Assembly: GCA_945492935.1 (NCBI GenBank) | Contig: CALYVE010000064.1 | Span: 1 to 8,328, forward strand | DNA from: an uncultured Lachnospiraceae bacterium | Lineage (GTDB): Bacteria > Bacillota > Clostridia > Lachnospirales > Lachnospiraceae | Direction: 5' to 3' | Length of the DNA stretch: 8,328 bases | In this document: positions 6,909 to 8,328 of the stretch, piece by piece | Layout of the letters: each line of letters begins with the position of its first letter | How positions within the stretch are numbered: the stretch's first letter is position 1 | Made by a program: the position numbers and the translations under genes | The notes under the pieces: model-generated | Databases searched by the model: none | What the model saw: the letters and a program-made list of their open reading frames with translations, nothing else | Told to the model about the DNA's origin: nothing

Positions 6909-6962
6909 CAGGTAATGGTGTGCGTTGGACACGAAGCATCGTCCAAAAGCACGCCATGCCTG
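6909..6962 (+). repeat. Long imperfect hairpin between the cellulase and GtrA-YfhO genes
   Basis: The arms 6909-6930 and 6941-6962 pair along most of their 22 bases: CAGG with CCTG, ATGG with CCAT, GTGC with GCAC, and TTGGAC with GTCCAA, with G-U pairs and small bulges between, around a 10-base loop. The bases after it are ATTACAGGGG, not a T tract, so a simple intrinsic terminator is unlikely. It ends 5 bases before the AGGGGA ribosome binding site (6968-6973), so it could control translation or mark the end of a processed upstream message. Confidence 0.5.
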
Positions 6963-6981
6963 ATTACAGGGGAAATTATAA

Positions 6982-8328
6982 ATGTTTGGATTCATTAAAA
7001 AAATGCTTGAAAATGATAAAATACGATATTTGATTGGGGGAGGATGTACAACTGCAGTCAATATTGTAACATTCTTTTTTCTGCGTTTTTTCACGCCCCT
7101 GAGTAGAAATGTCTGCAATTTTATTGCAATTGCAATAGCGATTGCGTTTGCATATTTTATTAATAAATTCTTTGTATTTCGCAGCAAAACAAAAGGCTTC
7201 ACGCAGCTTGCCGCAGAGCTGTTTTGCTTTGTTGGTGTTCGCATTATTTCCATGGGAATCGAGGTCCTTGGCTTTGCAATTCTTTGCGATACATTTCGTA
7301 TGAACGAACTTATATCAAAGTTCGCTGTCCAATTTGTAGTAATTGTTGCAAATTATATATTTAGCAAGCTTTTTGTATTCAAAATCAAACGAAGAACGCT
7401 GGCAGAAAGCTTCCGGGATAACTATTGCTATTACATAGCGATGGGGATCGTTTTTATTGTCTATGTTGCTGTTCTTATTGCCATTAAGAGTATGCCGTTT
7501 GGCAGCAATTCCGTAACATTTGTTGACAGCATGCATCAGTATTTACCGTATATTTCAGAGTTTCGGGACAAGCTTTTGCATGAGGGAAGCCTGTTTTACA
7601 GCTGGAATATTGGTATGGGTATCAATTTCACGGCTTTGTCGGCATACTATCTGGCAAGTCCGTTTAATTTTCTGTTTTTACTAGTCGGCAAATATTACAT
7701 TCCGGCTATGTATGCTGCAATTACATGCATGAAGCTTATGCTTTCGGCGGGCTTTATGGTACATCTGCTTTCCTACAAAAACGGAGAAAAGGAACGAAAC
7801 CCTGTGAGCATTGCGATTGGTGTGGCATATGCTTTTTCCAATTATATGATTGGATATAGCTGGAATATTATGTGGATGGATTGTATTATGGTTCTTCCGC
7901 TGATTGTGCTTGGATTTATTCGCCTGATGGAGGAAAACAAACCGGGACTTTATGCAGTTTCCATGTTTTACTGCCTGTATTGTAATTATTACATTGGCTT
8001 TATGATTTGCATCTTTATGGTGCTTTGGTTTTTTGCATATCGTCATGGCGGCATCAGGAAATTCTTTGTTCATGGTGTGCGCTTTGCTTTTTATTCGCTG
8101 CTATCCGGCGGAATGGCGGCGTTTTCACTTCTGCCTGCGTATTTTGGAATTATGTCGACGGCGGCAGGTGATATGAAATTGCCGGGTCTGAAATGGTACG
8201 GCTCCATCTATAAAATGATGCGGCAGATGTTTTTCCTCACAAAGCCGATTACGAATCAGACCTTCGACGGAAATGTAAATCTGTATTGCGGCACTTTTGC
8301 AATACTTGCAATATTTTTATACATGTTT
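6982..8328 (+). CDS. GtrA-like flippase domain fused to YfhO-like GT-C glycosyltransferase (partial, runs off the right edge)
   Basis: The frame is open from the ATG at 6982 to the last base, 449 codons with no stop. AGGGGA (6968-6973) lies 8 bases upstream. Residues 14-134 form a complete GtrA/GtcA-like domain with four membrane helices (about 16-36, 44-66, 77-100, 108-132) and the family's internal repeat: YFINKFFVFR (58-67) echoed by NYIFSKLFVFK (124-134). After a short basic linker (134-150) a new helix (about 151-170) opens a YfhO-like region: D182-x3-QY, then LFYSWNIGMGINF (204-216), YYLASPFNFLF, and several further helices. GtrA proteins are thought to flip polyprenyl-phosphate sugars. 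YfhO proteins are polytopic GT-C enzymes that use such sugars outside the membrane, for example on teichoic acids in Bacillus and Listeria. Asp182, on the first outer loop, is the candidate catalytic base by analogy. YfhO proteins usually exceed 800 residues, so roughly half or more of this gene is probably missing. The sugar and acceptor are unknown. Confidence 0.85.
   Translation, partial: MFGFIKKMLENDKIRYLIGGGCTTAVNIVTFFFLRFFTPLSRNVCNFIAIAIAIAFAYFINKFFVFRSKTKGFTQLAAELFCFVGVRIISMGIEVLGFAILCDTFRMNELISKFAVQFVVIVANYIFSKLFVFKIKRRTLAESFRDNYCYYIAMGIVFIVYVAVLIAIKSMPFGSNSVTFVDSMHQYLPYISEFRDKLLHEGSLFYSWNIGMGINFTALSAYYLASPFNFLFLLVGKYYIPAMYAAITCMKLMLSAGFMVHLLSYKNGEKERNPVSIAIGVAYAFSNYMIGYSWNIMWMDCIMVLPLIVLGFIRLMEENKPGLYAVSMFYCLYCNYYIGFMICIFMVLWFFAYRHGGIRKFFVHGVRFAFYSLLSGGMAAFSLLPAYFGIMSTAAGDMKLPGLKWYGSIYKMMRQMFFLTKPITNQTFDGNVNLYCGTFAILAIFLYMF

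Noticed and set aside
6864..8073. Several open frames of 73-130 codons on the minus strand opposite the last gene
   Set aside because: They are antisense to a continuous, well-conserved membrane-protein frame, lack ribosome binding sites, and are rich in His, Lys and Asn as expected for shadows of hydrophobic codons.

Overview
The window looks like a chromosomal segment of a plant-fibre-associated Clostridia, most likely a Lachnospiraceae relative (rumen or gut types such as Butyrivibrio). The reasons are moderate GC, Gram-positive-style AGGAGG/AAAGGA ribosome binding sites, clean TTGAAA/TATAAT-type promoters, a lipoprotein family 9 cellulase, a tandem-domain family 2 glycosyltransferase and a YfhO-type membrane glycosyltransferase. 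This assignment rests on protein style, not on a database search.

Layout. Positions 1-174 hold no certain gene; two reading frames run open from the left edge and one may be the tail of an upstream gene. A promoter near 152-180 leads to a 606-residue tandem GT-A glycosyltransferase (247-2067, +), probably for a cell-surface polysaccharide. It converges, with an 8-base gap, on a CbbX/SpoVK-type AAA+ ATPase (2076-3548, -) that carries an N-terminal helical domain I cannot assign. The ATPase diverges from a hisA gene (3740-4519, +) across a 191-base intergenic region with a recognisable promoter in each direction. The HisA protein is of the eukaryotic (yeast HIS6) type, not the usual bacterial type. 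A surface-anchored GH9 cellulase (4597-6888, +) follows 77 bases later. The last gene (6982 to the right edge, +) is open for 449 codons and joins a complete GtrA-like four-helix domain in frame to the start of a YfhO-like GT-C glycosyltransferase.

How the genes relate. The first and last genes fit cell-envelope glycan assembly: a cytoplasmic sugar transferase, and a membrane protein that appears to combine a lipid-linked-sugar flippase with the outward-facing transferase. The cellulase fits growth on plant cell wall. hisA is separated from any other histidine gene visible here and may be cotranscribed with the cellulase. The ATPase has no visible substrate or partner.

Most noteworthy are the GtrA-YfhO fusion, the eukaryotic-type HisA beside a cellulase, the orphan N-terminal domain of the AAA+ protein, and three imperfect hairpins placed in 5' leaders or intergenic gaps (3590-3616, 4545-4577, 6909-6962). 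I saw no tRNA, rRNA, CRISPR array, insertion sequence or phage gene.
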